From Cheiracanthium punctorium (taxonomy: Eukaryota > Arthropoda > Arachnida > Araneae > Cheiracanthiidae), in NCBI GenBank assembly GCA_038373885.1, contig JAWZYV010016037.1:558001-622000 (forward strand): a stretch of DNA of 64,000 nucleotides, read 5' to 3'. Positions 34,641 to 48,000 of this stretch are shown here, in pieces; the first letter of the stretch is position 1, and each line of letters opens with the position of its first letter. Both the position numbers and the translations under genes were made by a program. The notes beneath the pieces were generated by a model. It did not search any database and was not told the origin of the DNA. It saw only the letters and a list, made by a program, of their open reading frames with translations.

Positions 34641-36240
34641 ATGGGTCCCCATAAGAAGGAATTAGTTGATAGATTAAAAGAGTTTTTTTCCCAATGGATT
34701 GTCTTTAAGCGATACTAACATCATTGTGTGCAAATATTGCAATGTCCAAAAGCGTGCCAAAATGGAAAGAGATGATTTTGTGGAAGACACAGTAAAAATG
34801 TGCTTAAAAGAGGGAACATTCCCATACATAAACTAGATAATCCAGCTGTGCGCAGTTATTTTGAAAAATACATACCAGGTTCGGGTAACCTTCCTTCTGC
34901 AGATAATTTGCGTTGTAAATATGTACCCCTATGTGGTATTGTGGAAAAAGAAGCAATGAAAGAGAAACTGAAAAATCAGACAGTAAGTGTGTTTTTGCAG
35001 TCCTGTTTAAAACGGTGAATTCAGAACCAGAACAATAGTGTTTTTTAGGAAGTGTAAAATTTGTGGAAGCTGCCAATGCTTCCACTTGTTCTCAAGCAGT
35101 ACTTGACATCCTGAAGGAATACAAATGCATGGCCTAGTATCAGACTCTGCATGTTATGTGACTGCATGTTTCAACATGCTAACAATACTTCTTGGAGACC
35201 ATATTTTACACTATCAATGTTGGGTGCATAAACTGAATCCTTTAGGTGACATCTTTATAAAAGAATTCAAGGAATTGAATTCCATTGTAGCCAAGACAAA
35301 GGCAGCCGTTTTGCACTCTAGAAAAATGAAAAATAGCTATTTAAACTTCCTGAAAGAACATGCTCTGCAACTGACTGCAAGACTCCACACCAATTGCAAC
35401 TAGGTGGAATTCTTGGTTCAAATCTGTCATTTATTTGAACGAATATATGACACACATTATTGATTTTCTTCATGAATATGAAGACGAAAACTCCAGTATC
35501 AGTTACCTAAAAGAATGTTACAAAGCTGAAATTCTGGCTCGTAGAATACAAGTTCAATTAACATTCGTATCTGAGTTCTGCCCGAAAATCATGAAAATAA
35601 TTGAAAATCTGGAAAGATCAAGCTATCCATTTGCACACATTTTCTAGAGTAAATTAGAATATTTAAACTCTTCTCTTAATCGTCAATGTGAAGGTTGTTT
35701 TTGTGAAAAAGCAAAAGCATTTTGTCAAATGGGAATTGCGAAATTTATGAAGAGCACAGCATTATGCTAAAGACAGCAGCACAAAAATGTTTAGACAAAT
35801 TTTCTGCACACAAGAAATCCAACACGACAAACGAAGCCTATCAGCACATTGGCAAATTATTTTGTCCATCTGTAGCTGCAGCCATACCTACTTCATCTAT
35901 GAACACAAATTTAATCCTTGAAAGCTGCTCTAAAATACCATTTTTCAAAGACATACCACAGGATGAACTCATGGATGGATATACTCATTTTCATAGACAA
36001 CTGCCAAGACAACTTAATCACTTCAAGTTGTGATTAAACAAGAAACTCCTGTTGATGTCATACAGGTTTTAGTAGGAACCAAATACTGCTACCCTAGCTT
36101 TGCAAAGGCAGCTATCCAAAGCTTCTTTAGTCCAGTGTAGATGCTGAGAGATATTTTAGTATATACACAACATAGTTATTAATGACCGAAGACAACGGTT
36201 AAAGGAAAAAAAAATGTAGAACATCTACAATGTTAGCTTT
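34641..36240 (+). pseudogene. hAT transposase fossil (CGBP1-like type)
   Basis: Broken pieces in several frames follow the order of a hAT transposase. A BED-like start comes first (ATG 34641; VCKYCNVQ zinc knuckle at about 34726-34750). Then LRCKYVPLCGIVEKEAMKEK (34800-35018), then HGLVSDSACYVTACFN with HYQCWVHKLNPLGDIF (35125-35403), then 35435-35647 and 35722-36033. The C-terminal dimerisation region near 36128-36210 carries a degraded 'DAERYFS..' motif and NDRRQRLKEK. At least four frameshifts or stops interrupt it. This family is often annotated in arthropods as 'CGG triplet repeat-binding protein 1-like'. The inverted ends were not located. Confidence 0.75.
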
Positions 36241-36596
36241 TAATTGAACATTAAGTACTATACTATACTTTATTTTTATTATTTTTGAGCTTTAGTGAAT
36301 AAATGCAAAATTTTAGTTTTGTATTTTTTTTTTAAATGCAAAATTTTAATATTTTATTTGCAAAAATTACATATCTCTAGTTATTATAAATAGACCTTTA
36401 TCATGCAAATTTGGGAACTTTGTTTTCCTTTTATTATCAGTATTTGTTTCAATTTTCTTAGCAGGCATATTAATGCCTTTATTTATTTATTTATTTTATG
36501 CAATAATCAATAGATAAATTCAACAGTTGTATGATGCTAATAAAAAATACTTTCTTTGTATTACTCACCTGAATACAAACCATGTTTGTTTTGCAG

Positions 36597-36901
36597 GTTT
36601 GAAATGTACAGAAAAATTTATTGGTTGTCTACGTAGTTTTTACTTCAATGACAAAAGTGTCTTATATGCTTTAAACAATGGTGACAGTACAGCTCGCTAT
36701 TATAGTATGTTTGCTGTAGAATATGGCTGTGATCCTACTAATGTGATTCCGATGACATTCCCTTTACCTGAATCTAAACTTGTTCTGACAATGCCAAGTA
36801 ATACCAAGTTGAAGTTATCTTTAGAATTCAAAACTGTACAAGACAGTTGTGTACTTGCTTCTGGAGAAATCAAAACAAAAAATGGCATAGGAGTTTGGGA
36901 A
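36597..36901 (+). CDS. Coding exon 8: end of LamG2 and start of LamG3
   Basis: Acceptor tttgcag, strong donor gaa|gtaagt at 36902. Phase 1 in, phase 0 out; about 102 residues. The first part, GLKCTEKFIGCLRSFYFNDK, ends LamG2 ('FiGClr...'), and EYGC closes the expected disulfide. A short proline-containing linker (DPTNVIPMTFPLPES) leads into KLVLTMPSNTKLKLSLEFKT, the first strands of LamG3, and ends GIGVWE. LamG directly following LamG matches the middle repeat of the neurexin family. The upstream frame is open from 36527, but the exon start is fixed by the acceptor. Confidence 0.9.
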
Positions 36902-38919
36902 GTAAGTACTTTATGAATCTATTTTATTAACTCATTAATTTTTTACTTTTGAGCTGGATGAGAGTAAAATTCATTCATTCCCATTAGCTGACATGCCAGT
37001 TAATACTTTTGCTTATTACTCCACAATTGACATGACATATAACAAAATGACATAGTTTCGAGCTCTATTAACTTCCTAGATATAAATGGTCACGAATAGT
37101 ATACATTTAATAGCTAAGACATTATTTGAAGGATGTAGATGCAAAAGTCACATGATTTGGACAATAATGAACATATTAAAGCTGGGGGGGGGATGCTGAA
37201 AATCTCATTTTTATGCATAACTTGCATTGTGCAACAACTGTAATGCAGCAAAACTCACATTCTTCAAATTCAACCAATCAGGGAGGCTTGCAAAGGATCA
37301 TATGATTGTTTTCTTTACATCTGTTGATGTTTTTTTAAAGAATAACCAAGAAGACTTTTTAATAAGTGTTTTTTGCATGTTGATTTTTGTTGTTTATTAC
37401 CCTAAACAATTACATAATGAAATCAAATGTTCAGATATTTATTATTTTTTATATTTGATTTAAATTTTTATTATTATTTTTTTTTTATTGTTTTAAATTC
37501 ATAACTATTTTGGTTTATAACTAACATTACTCACAAAAGTTTGCAGCAAAACTCCCATTTTCCATATTTAAAATTAAATTCTAGTTGTACTAGAAATGTT
37601 TAGGACTATGCAAGTACTTCTTATGACAAAAGCTCCAATGGCACAAATATCGCACACATACACACCAAAATAAATAAGTAAATAGATAAATAATTGGTCC
37701 AATATATCATGTTTGAGTACTTATCAGTTAAGTGCTTGCCAGCCACATTTGGTAATTTTTCTCCTGTAGTGGAGGGCGAGCTTTTTTTCTGGTAACCTTT
37801 GTTTGATGATGCGTAGGAGCTGAGCATGTCTTTGAATAGCAATAGAAAGCAGATTGTGATTCCGTTGTTGTATTCTTCTGTGAGGTTTAACATGCGTTTC
37901 CATATTTATTTTAGTTTTGGTGAGTGTTGATTTAATTTTTTTTTTTTTGACAAATATGAATTTATGGAATATGCTGACGAATGAGGAAGATACAATAAAT
38001 TTTGTCAGGGTTGTAGAAGGAATGGTTTAATAAAGAATGAATGCTAATTTATCTTACGGACGCATTATAATCCTGAAAAAAATGAGTGCCGTCAATCATG
38101 CAAATTGACGTTAAGCCAGGGGTCGATCCAGAAATTTTTTCCAGGGTCCCATTTTTGTGAAAATTGCTTAATTTTGTGAATATCTGTACTTAATTTTGTG
38201 AATTTTCATACCAATTATTAGTAAAAGTCCCTTTTTTTTTGTTAAAATAATTGATAAAACAAATTCAAATGTAGGGTTATCCTATGGAGATGTACGGTGG
38301 AAGGTGGTGATCGTAAAAGGACGATGAATTATTTTGTAAAGATTATAACTGGTACGACTTTGTAGTGAGAGCGACATAGTTTTAAGAAGACGATCGTATA
38401 GTGGGTCACATTTTAAATTCACACTCGCAACGATCTCGAAAGGAGATTTATTCCCCTTAGGTAAGACGTACTTTCTTTCATATGGATACACGATGGCATA
38501 CATAACGCGTCATAGGGGTGAACATGCTTTTCGTCCCCACTGAACGAAATCACACATGCACTAGAAATTCCTCATCAGAGCGACGAGGAAGGATAAACTC
38601 CAAAACCAAGAATGAAATTCGCTTTTGATGGCGCATGTCAATTTACTTCTTCTGAAACATGATCACACAAACACTTTGAACACTGGGCTAACATATTTTA
38701 CTTCAGGAGAAAAAAAACACATTTTTAAGACCACATTCCCTTTAAATAAGGAGTCTCACTCAACACTTTTAAACTTGAAACATATTGCTTTATTTTCACA
38801 CTGGAACAGTCACTAATTTCCAAAACGCAGGATTATACATTTAAAACTCTACAATACATTGCATTCAAAAGTAAACTTGGGGTAGCGTGTTGACAAAAAC
38901 ATCACGGCGTTCATATTAA

Positions 38920-39050
38920 AGTGGCCTGGTACCTCGGTGGGTGAACGCCTCCGTCACCATAAAGTGATCGGCATAGATGCTAATCCGTGCAACGCGTCGT
39001 GGTGGGCAAAGCCTCCTCACATTAAGTGAGTGGCCTGCCCCACCAAAAAT
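38920..39050 (+). repeat. SINE-like unit with hairpins, copy 2
   Basis: It starts gtggcctggtacctcggtgg, a degenerate tRNA A-box-like opening. Two hairpin-prone words follow, gcctccgtcac..gtgatcggc (38946-38972) and caaagcctcctcac..gtgagtggc (39007-39034). The second is clearly related to the hairpin at 31309-31346. No B box is recognisable, so SINE origin is tentative. Confidence 0.4.
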
Positions 39051-41785
39051 TACTCTCCAACTGCTAAAGAATGACCGTTAAAACATGTGTCTATTGAAAG
39101 AGCCCGAACTTTCTGGAACAATTTTAACAGGTGTTTTTCGAGCAATATGCTTCTTGCACAGCAGAGGAAAACCGCAAACACATCTGTTTCAGCGGAGCAG
39201 AGAAAACATATGCGAGCGAAGAGGTGTTATGATTATTCTTTTAGCCGGCGTCAACTGTTATTTTATTTCAAAGCAGCTGATAAGAGGGAAATGATTTAGA
39301 AGTACGTTAATGCGCTGTAATTGAGAAGGCCAAGAGGAAAAATGAAAGCTTTAAAAGATAGTTATTATTAAAAACTTTTAAATTAGATTTAGAATAGATT
39401 ATTAGTTTAAATTTAGACAATATTTAATTAGGATTTGTATTAATAATTTTTCATTAAAAAATATGCACGTTGTGTCAACGTGACAAGGGTAATATGCCAA
39501 TAAAGGCTGTTTTAATCGATTGTATTTTTGTGAAGAGCCCGTTTTAATCGATTGTAATTTTGTGAAGGGGTCATTTTAATCAATGCACATGACAGAATTT
39601 AATGGATTTTAAATCCTCATACCAACAATAAATAAAACATATTGTTGTTGTAAAACTAAAACAGTAATTTTCAAACCAATTACCGATTCAAATGCTGAAG
39701 CTACATCTGCAAGACCTCAAATTAAATTTTTCCAAACAATACGACAATTAAAATACCTACAAGACATTTTTTGGGGCAAGTTAATTTATTTGCTAAGTAT
39801 CTACAAGGATTTTATCTTGCTATACTCAATGCATTCAGCATTTTCTATAACCTGAAAATATAAAATAGCAATTCTACACAAAATACGCAAATAAAAATAT
39901 TGTAAAACATACATTTTCACAGTTTTTACAGATGCCAATTCCTCACACGAACTGTAAATAAAGCTTTATGCTGTTTTGAAACTTATTCATTAATTTTCAA
40001 ACCAATTACTGCTTTTAATTCTAATGTTTCACATACAGTACATGGTGCCACATCTAAACAATACACTATCTAAAATATACAATTTTATTTCATGTCACAT
40101 GAAGCAAAACATGTGTGGTAGTAACATTTCATGCTTCTAAAAAAACTTGTCAAAAAAATAAGAACCTACACAGTATCCCTCAGTCTCCTTCATTCAAGTA
40201 AGCATGTTTAACGTTTATGTTCAATATAGGTGACTTGATGTTTATACCCGTGTCCAGCTAAATTACCAGAAGCGCTATTCAGCCATTAGAGCTTGCAGGG
40301 GTTGATGCAGATGAAAATTGGGTCTGTTTTACATCCCCTTTCTCAAAATTACAATTGATGAGTCTGTTTTTTTTATATTTTTAACTGTTTATTTTGTGTT
40401 CAAATGTTTGTTTTTAGGGCATTGAAAACACTAAATGCAAAATAAAAATCCCGTAGGTACTTAGTGACATTAAAAAAATTGCCAAAAAAAAAAAGCATCG
40501 TAGCTACTTACGACAAAAAAAAAAAAAAAAAAAAAAAATGCCAAATTTCGGTGATGGCATTCATTTAACAGAAAAGTACCCTTGTTTGTTAACAATAATC
40601 AGTTTTTTGCATTTTTCTAAGAATTTGAAGTGTTAAGAGTGTGAGTTTTGCATCTACACCCTTTATTTTATCTGTTGAAAATTTTGAAGAACACTAAATT
40701 AAGAAGTTCTTGAAAAAACATTAGTGTATCACTTCAGCAGATTTTTTAAACATTGGAAGCTAAATAATTTTTCTGTTAAAAATGTGGGCATGCCAGACAT
40801 AAGATGATAAAAGCTTTTACTTTTACACTTCTTTTATTTGATGACGATGAATGTTATTTATAAATGAAAGATGAACACAACTCGGTTGACAGCATATACT
40901 ATCACAGTATCGATCAGGCTTTTACATTTTATGGCGGTAAACACATCAGCACAACATCATAATACCAACTCCTTCTCTCCAACAGTAGTAGAAATGGAAG
41001 CTAATAACTTTGTTAAGTGCTTGGTTTAATTTAGAAGTAAGAAAAACCAACTAAGCTTTTAGTTTAAGTAGCTTAAAGCATGTTAAAAAAATACTTTAAT
41101 ATGAAAGAGGCAATAATAAACACATGTCATGGAATGTTTAAGGTAAAATTTATGGTCAATTTTCTTAACATTATCTCACATTTTATGCATACTGCTGTGG
41201 AGTCTTGACTTGCATGAGGAATGCATTCCAATACCCTTCACATAAATGAAAACTTCACACTATGAAAAAGGAATGTACATGACTTTTTGAAACACACACA
41301 CAGTTACTTTAAACACTTATAAATACCCCTCAAAACATTTTAAACCATTCTCTAATTATACATTAACATTTCTTACATAAAGTAATAAATAAAGCCAGGT
41401 TTAGACTGAGCCAGTTTGGGTGCTTCTGCTTTCAGTAATGCTGCAAGGGATGGAATACTGTTCGCTGACTGGCTCTCTTCTCCAATAGCGAATCACGAAG
41501 ATGATTACTACCCCTCAAATCTTTCCCTTTTGTTTACATTTCTTACTTTTAGTGAAAAATCCCATGTTATATTATGGGCAAAAAAAGTCCATGTTAGTTC
41601 TGAGATACATTACTCTTGAAAAACTCGAGTGATAGGCCATTTGTATAAAATAGATCATATTTTAGCGTGAGTCCACTGTATATTAAACATATTAACTTAA
41701 AATTTTATTTTCTACCACCAATAGCTGATTACTTCCCAGTTAATTTTGTAGACTTTGGTTATTGTTTAAAATGTATATTTATATA

Positions 41786-42420
41786 TACTAGGTGAAGGAG
41801 TATGAAACTGGATTTTTTTTTTTTTTTTTTTTTGGAAAAATGATATGTCTGTTGCTCAAAAATGATAAAAATATTTTATTCAAAATACTCTCCATTGCTA
41901 TTTATACATTTTTCCCATCTCTCCGGAAGTTTATGAATGCCATGCCAAAAAAGCAGTTCTTTTTTTGAAGTGAACCAGTTATCAAGCCATTTTTGTACAT
42001 TTTCACACACATTGAAGTGTTGTTCAGTGAGAGCATATCCCAGTGATGCTAATAGATTATAATCGGATGGAGCCAAGTGTGGAGAATGAGCCACATGCAT
42101 TAGTATAATTTCCCAACTGAACACCTCGATCGTTTACTTGACCCGCTTTGCTGTGTATGAAGGGGCATTATCATGGAGCAAAATGACTTTTTCTTTTGCC
42201 TTTTTCCATATTTCGGTCATTTTTCATGTAATACTTGATTTAAATCAATCATTTGCTATTGGTAGCAATCAGTGTTAACAGTTTCACCAGTTTTAGCAGC
42301 TCATAATAGATCTCGGTGGTCTTCCACGCTTTCAATTTCTCACATCAAATTCACCACTTTTGAATTTTTTGAGCCACTCAAAATACTGTTTTACCAAAAG
42401 CATGTTCACCAAAAGCTTCG
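41786..42420 (-). pseudogene. mariner transposase fossil
   Basis: Minus-strand pieces match mariner-family transposases in order: FEWLKKFKSGEFDVRN and KRGRPPR (about 42390-42310), then an internal region with frameshifts, then ILLHDNAPSYTAKRVK, a stop, and HSPHLAPSDYNLL. The C terminus is ERWEKCINSNGEYFE, ending at 41876. The second and third catalytic Asp (HDN and SDY) are visible, about 35 residues apart across the stop rather than the usual 34. The N-terminal helix-turn-helix region is missing. The + strand end ctaggtgaaggagtatgaaa (41788), preceded by TA, looks like the 3' terminal repeat. The other end is lost. Confidence 0.8.
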
Positions 42421-44797
42421 ACAAGCATTCGATGTGATTCTGCAGTAGTTTTCTTCAAATGATAACAGAAAACCAATGATGTCCGCAGATGCTAGTTTGT
42501 AGGCACAAAACTCAACAGAAAGATTATACAAAAATAAACTTGTGTATGGAACTTGGATTATTGTGTGTAGAGGTGTAGCGGGGCCAGAACGCACCGGTAC
42601 TTTAATGTTTTGTGAGCCGGAGCAGCATTCCGAAACTCAAATAAGATTATTATTATTATTGTTGAGGATCTTAATTTATTTCACAGAAAAATAAAAAGAA
42701 ATTCTTATATATCTTGCTTCAACTCTATGGATACCATAGTAGCTAAAGTCCTCCCAGTGAACTCATAGCTAGTCTCGTCATTAGGAATTCAATCCCCTGC
42801 CCTTTCTGTTTTCTCTGACTCTGAAGAAAATAAACATTACCATCATGGATGCAAATATAAAAATACACAAAAACCATTAGATTCTCAGAATCAGTATCAA
42901 TAACAAAAGGAGTTCCCAGATGTTAAACGTGGAGGTAGCATTGGAGAACGATAGGCCTAGCCCCCAATTGTTAAGGGGGGCTGGCTGAAGTGGATGCCGA
43001 ATAACCACTCGAGTAATAAGCAATTCGAAGAATTCTGGGTTTAACTAAAGTTATATTTACAGAAATTAATATTTATAAAAGAAAAATTTAAAGATAAGTC
43101 GTGCAGGCCTCATTTTTAAGCAAATAAACAAAAAAAGAGGAACATCATCTTCCACACGTTGTGTGGCTCACGCAGAGCTATTTCTCTTCTGTCTGGCGAT
43201 TTTTGAATCACACTCCCGATGTCAGTCTCTTTGTGGTGGAGTGGAGTTGTGCAGTTACTTCTTCCGGACATATATATTTGTATTCTTTAGCTATTTAAGC
43301 CTGTACTTTTTTGCTCATTGGTTAGCTATACTAGACTTATAGTATTTTACGATTCTTTCCATCCCCCTGCCCCCCCCATTTACTGTTTTTGTTATGTTTT
43401 CTCTCTTTCTAACTGCATTGTTCTGGCTACAATATGATGTGGTTGTTTAATTTCCTCTTTTTTACTCCTTAGATCTTGCTGCATATTTTTATCACTTAAA
43501 TTTTTATGCGAGCATCTATTTTTTCAATTTATAGTATTGGCATAATCTCTGAGCTTTTCCTCCATGTTTGGATCTTTACCATGTTTATTTTTTCTTCATT
43601 AGTTTTGGTTGTGCCCCTAGGTTGATTCTAATTACTCTTTTTGTCATGCAACCTACAGAAACTAGCTATTTTTTGTTTTTCATTTAACTAGATTTATTCA
43701 AGTGGTGGCACCTGACAATTAGAGCTTGATTAATCTAGTTTCCAGTTCACCTCCACTTTTTTGGTACTTAGATACTTTTGTACTTAGGCTGAGGCCCACA
43801 AGATCTCACTTGGTATATAAATTCAACCTTTTTTAGATCTTTTCTTTTGCTGCATAGGTTTGTGTACAACATTTAAGGCCTGTGTCTCTAATATTCTTGG
43901 TTCTGGATTTTTTAATGTTATTTATGTTTTGTGCTTACTATTGCTTGAAGGATTAATAGAATATCCATATTACATAAGTTTAGCTATATATGTCATACAA
44001 GCCATAATTAGTCACAGTATAATTGGCTTTTTAAAGCTTAGTTAAAAACATCTTTCATTTTTGGAGGAGGCGGCATCTGGATAATAACTTTTGATTGCAA
44101 AACGTGGTGCAATTGTTGTTGCCTAGGAGGGGCAAATCTGTCGATCTTAATGTGTCTCGCCAGAAGGTGCCTCCCATGTGTATTAACTTAACAAATGTTG
44201 TTATGATTTAATGGGCCAACTAAATGATGGAGAGACAGAGCTGCCTCCTAGTGAGGAATCTATAAACTGGCATAACAAAACCAGGAGACATCTATCGCAG
44301 AGCATGTTTCGAGACACTTTTCAAAAATCCCTCTGTATATATTGTGTACATATCTAAATATTCTACTTATACTTTAATAAAGTACTCAAGGTGGACATTG
44401 TTGTTTATTCTGCTCCTCAACCACTCGACTTGTGATTTTTATTCATATTTCTTTGTAAGTACTTTCTTTCATTTAAACCTCTTTAAATCTTGTTTTAGAC
44501 ATCCTGTTAATAAGATTACATACTTCAGTCCTGCTTTGTGTATTGCATATTAATACACATTTATATTTGGTTCTAAATTTTAGTCTAACACTGATTAGTT
44601 CTCATGCATGAAATGATGTACAGAAGAAATCAAGTATTTATTAACAGAAACTGTATATTGTATCCAAGCAATAAATCAAAAGATATGTACATTTGATGTC
44701 CATTATTTTAGAAGAGGCTATATACAGTATTTTAGTAATAATTACCACTTGAAATAGTTGTTTTTAATTAAATGTATGTTTATTTTCTCTTGATTAG

Positions 44798-44946
44798 TTA
44801 GTACTGCATAAAGGCATTGCAACATTTATCATCAACCAATCTCCGAAAGATGGTTCAATAAAGGTTTGGTCTCTTGTAGATCAGATATCTGAGAAATTGC
44901 TTGCAGATGATACATGGCATCAAGTTGGCATTGTATGTGATAGTGG
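44798..44946 (+). CDS. Coding exon 9: LamG3, centre
   Basis: Acceptor cttgattag, donor gg|gtatgt at 44947. Phase 0 in, phase 2 out. It encodes LVLHKGIATFIINQSPKDGS, then IKVWSLVDQISEKLLADDTW and HQVGIVCDSG. It contains an N-glycosylation sequon (N-Q-S) and the LamG 'l.DdtWHqVgi' motif. It follows exon 8 directly (GVWE-LVLHKGIATF), which fits a LamG strand. A Helitron-like repeat begins about 70 nt after the donor. Confidence 0.87.
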
Positions 44947-45016
44947 GTATGTGATATTTACTTGAATGCATTTTAATATAGAATTTTACTTTCAATGTAA
45001 TAATACGTGTATTTAT

Positions 45017-48000
45017 CTCTACTTATTATAAAAGGATATGTCTGTGTGTGTCGGCAGCGTTACGTACAAACGGCTACACTTAAACACACCAAATTTGGTA
45101 CTCGGTAAGACCTAAACATGTAGTTGTGCACCTCGAAGCGATTTTTTTCAAAATTCAACCTAGAATTTTTTTATTTTATGTTTTATGTGATTTTTAACAT
45201 TTTTTCTCACCTAATTCGTAATAGCGGCAGAAATTACGTTCGCAGCAAAATGTTATGATCTGAAAAATGTTTTGAAAATAATGTTTGTTCTAGCGATCTA
45301 TGAGTAGTAAAAACAAATTATAGAGTAATATTTTGTGTAATGTTTAAGTGGTACTACTTATCTTTTGGGTTTGTTTATTATTTCTTTCACGGCACAAACT
45401 TTCCGATTTCGCAGTTTGTTTTGATTCGTTTTGCGCGCTAACGTCAAAACAGGTTGCCAGATCGGATGAACAAAACTTTTTCTTTTTGATACGTGGTATT
45501 GGTATGATTGTAACTTTTGATAAATAATTAATGTTAGAAATGTTTATATGTGTTTATATGTGTTTTTTAAAATCGAGCCGACTTTTCCTTTTCTTTATGC
45601 CGACATTTTTTTTTCTTAAATAAATTTTTGATACAAACATCATATTTTGGCTTTGTAAAGTGTTTGCTAAATTTTAAGTTTTGGTTTAAAAAGTTTTTAT
45701 GCTAAAATTTTCTCTCCGTCTTTAACTTTTATTCTGCCTTTTCTGTTTTTTTTCTTTTTACCCTTTTTCCCTGCATCATTTCACATAATTCGATAGATTG
45801 GATGAAGTTTCGATACAGACATCGAAATCGGCGGAGGAACACAACCACGTGCAAGAAAAAATGTAAATGCCTCAAAATACATCAATTAACCTACGAAATA
45901 ATTAAATTTCTTTTTAATGCAACGTAACTTCACCAAATAAATAAATTTCACTTAAAATTTTATGCACTAAGATATAAAAAAATTAAAGTTCATGAATGAA
46001 CTTGATGGTCGGATGAATACAGAAGTGAGAAGGCAGAGAAGGGAAAAGCGAGCGTCAGGGAGCGAGATCTCTCTCTCTTCCTCTTCGGGTAGCTGATACC
46101 TACGGACGGAGATCGGAACGTGATTTGATTTTTTGGAGAGAAGCCAAGACATGATGTGGTTGACTCGAGGCATGGAACCGACGACCTGAGACTACTGAAC
46201 GATGGGGGCCCCCAGATTCTTTCCCCAGACGATAAGTCATTCCCTTTTCTTTTCTTTCTCTTTCTCTATTTAATTTTTTTTTAGTTTTGTCGGCTGTTAA
46301 AAAAATATAACGTTAAGTGCACTTCAACAAGGGAACCTTAAAATGTTTGTAATAATGGGTATTTTAAGTTTGAATATTGTAAAAGAAAATGTTTCCATGA
46401 ATTTGTTTTTGAGTTAATTTAAAATAAATGTAAGATTTTAAAGTTTAACAGAGTGTTTTCTTCATTATTTCTTTGTCTCGTTACTGGGTCTACAATGGCG
46501 TCGTTGCGCCATTTTTCTTTTCAGCGAAATGCACAGATAGAACCTGGGTCTTTGGCGGCTTAAAACTTTTAAACTATACAATTATTTCGGCCTCTATGCC
46601 ATTTGTTTTAGGAAAAGATATTGGATTATTTGATGTTTTTATTTAACTTTAATTTAGGTATGTTTGCAAATTTTAACTTAAGCTTCGTGAAGTCATGGCA
46701 AAAACGGCATTTGTATCATCGGATAGAGGAGAAAATTTTCTTTTAAAAACAGTTTGTTCTGAATGCGTAACATGATTTACTGATTTTTAGGATTTTTTTT
46801 GTTTTGGCAAATATTTTTGTAAAATAAATTTAAAGCTGCCGCATCTTGAATTCTATCTGTCATAACTTTTTGATCAGTGTTTTCACTACAGCGCGAGAAC
46901 ACGAGAATCTCACATGTTTTTTTTTTTTTTTCTCGCATTAAAAAATTATTACTGTGAGAAATTCGCACACCCTACAAATTGCTTTCATCCAGCGCAAAAT
47001 TCTTGCATTTTGAAAGATTTGGGAACTTTTTCTTTAAAAAGTCGGGCATGCTTCCATTTTTCATAAAGAGGTTATATTTGCAAAATTCTCGCAATTTACT
47101 TTTTTTTGCATGTAACTAGGCCTGACTTACAGATTGTGAGGACCAGTTACATGCTATAAAAATAACTAAAATTCATAAATACCCTGATTTTGCATGTTTA
47201 CCCCGAGGCAAGAATAAGTACCCATTTATATATACCTTGCACACTGGGTGTTTACCAAACTCACATCTATAGTAAAAAATTCCCACCTATATTTTTTAAA
47301 ATCTCACTCAGTTTTGGGGAAAGGGTGAGAAATTCTCACCCATTTTTTTCCCATAATGAAAACACTGTTTTTGATATTTTGACAAATCGTGAAACATTCT
47401 TTTCTCCCTCTTTTAAAATGAAAATGAAAAAATTATGTAAATTAGATGATTTTTTACTAATTTTAATGCAACCTAATGTTTAGAATTTAATAGCATAAAT
47501 GCGGACAGGCTCTCCATTTAATTAATAAATCATGGCACGAGATAATTTTGTTGCATTGCCACAGAGAGGATTTAAAAAAAAAAGGTTTTTTTCCAACCTA
47601 TCGATAGAGGCTTTAAATAGGTACCGGTTTTTCAATTCGCAAGTGAGGATCTATGATGTCAGATGCTTTAAGATAAATAAAAATTACGTCACAATTTTAA
47701 CGCATTTATCCCTGCTCTTTTTTTTTTTACAGACGGAAGCAATATTTTGATTAAAACTTTCTATAAAATAAACTAAGAAATTCACGATTATTATTGTTAT
47801 TAGTGGCATTTAATCCATTGCTTATTTTTAAATGTTTATAGGTTTTCTATCAAATGCATGCTGCGAGTATAGTTTTATTTTAATGTTGGATTACATTCCT
47901 CCATAGGGGTCCTTTATAAAGCAAAAAAATTTCAAGTTTTAATAAGACACCATTTGAAAACTACTCTGTGAAATATCTAAATTAACTCCCTCAACCAACC

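Larger units (their letters stand above)
32565..36596 (+). other. Intron 7
   Basis: 4.0-kb intron containing a perfect 20-bp-arm hairpin (34023-34068), a G/C-run MITE-like patch near 34180-34235 and a hAT transposase pseudogene (about 34641-36240). 32640-33530 is AT-rich with nothing recognisable. The ORFs at 33543-33725 and 33801-34318 have no protein character. Acceptor ttgttttgcag at 36596. Confidence 0.7.
36902..44797 (+). other. Intron 8
   Basis: 7.9-kb intron. It holds a repeat-rich, less AT-rich block at about 38110-39060 with a SINE-like hairpin unit, a mariner fossil (41786-42420, minus), and AT-rich sequence at 39300-41700 with A-runs near 40490 and 40518. The stretch at 42580-44560 looks like degenerate retroelement or other repeat sequence but shows no protein or clear terminal repeats. 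A segment at 44198-44440 with AATAAA at about 44377 resembles an LTR, unproven. Acceptor ttgattag at 44797. Confidence 0.6.

Noticed and set aside
44198..44440. Possible solo LTR
   Set aside because: It starts tgttatg and has AATAAA, but no partner LTR, primer-binding site, polypurine tract or duplication could be shown.
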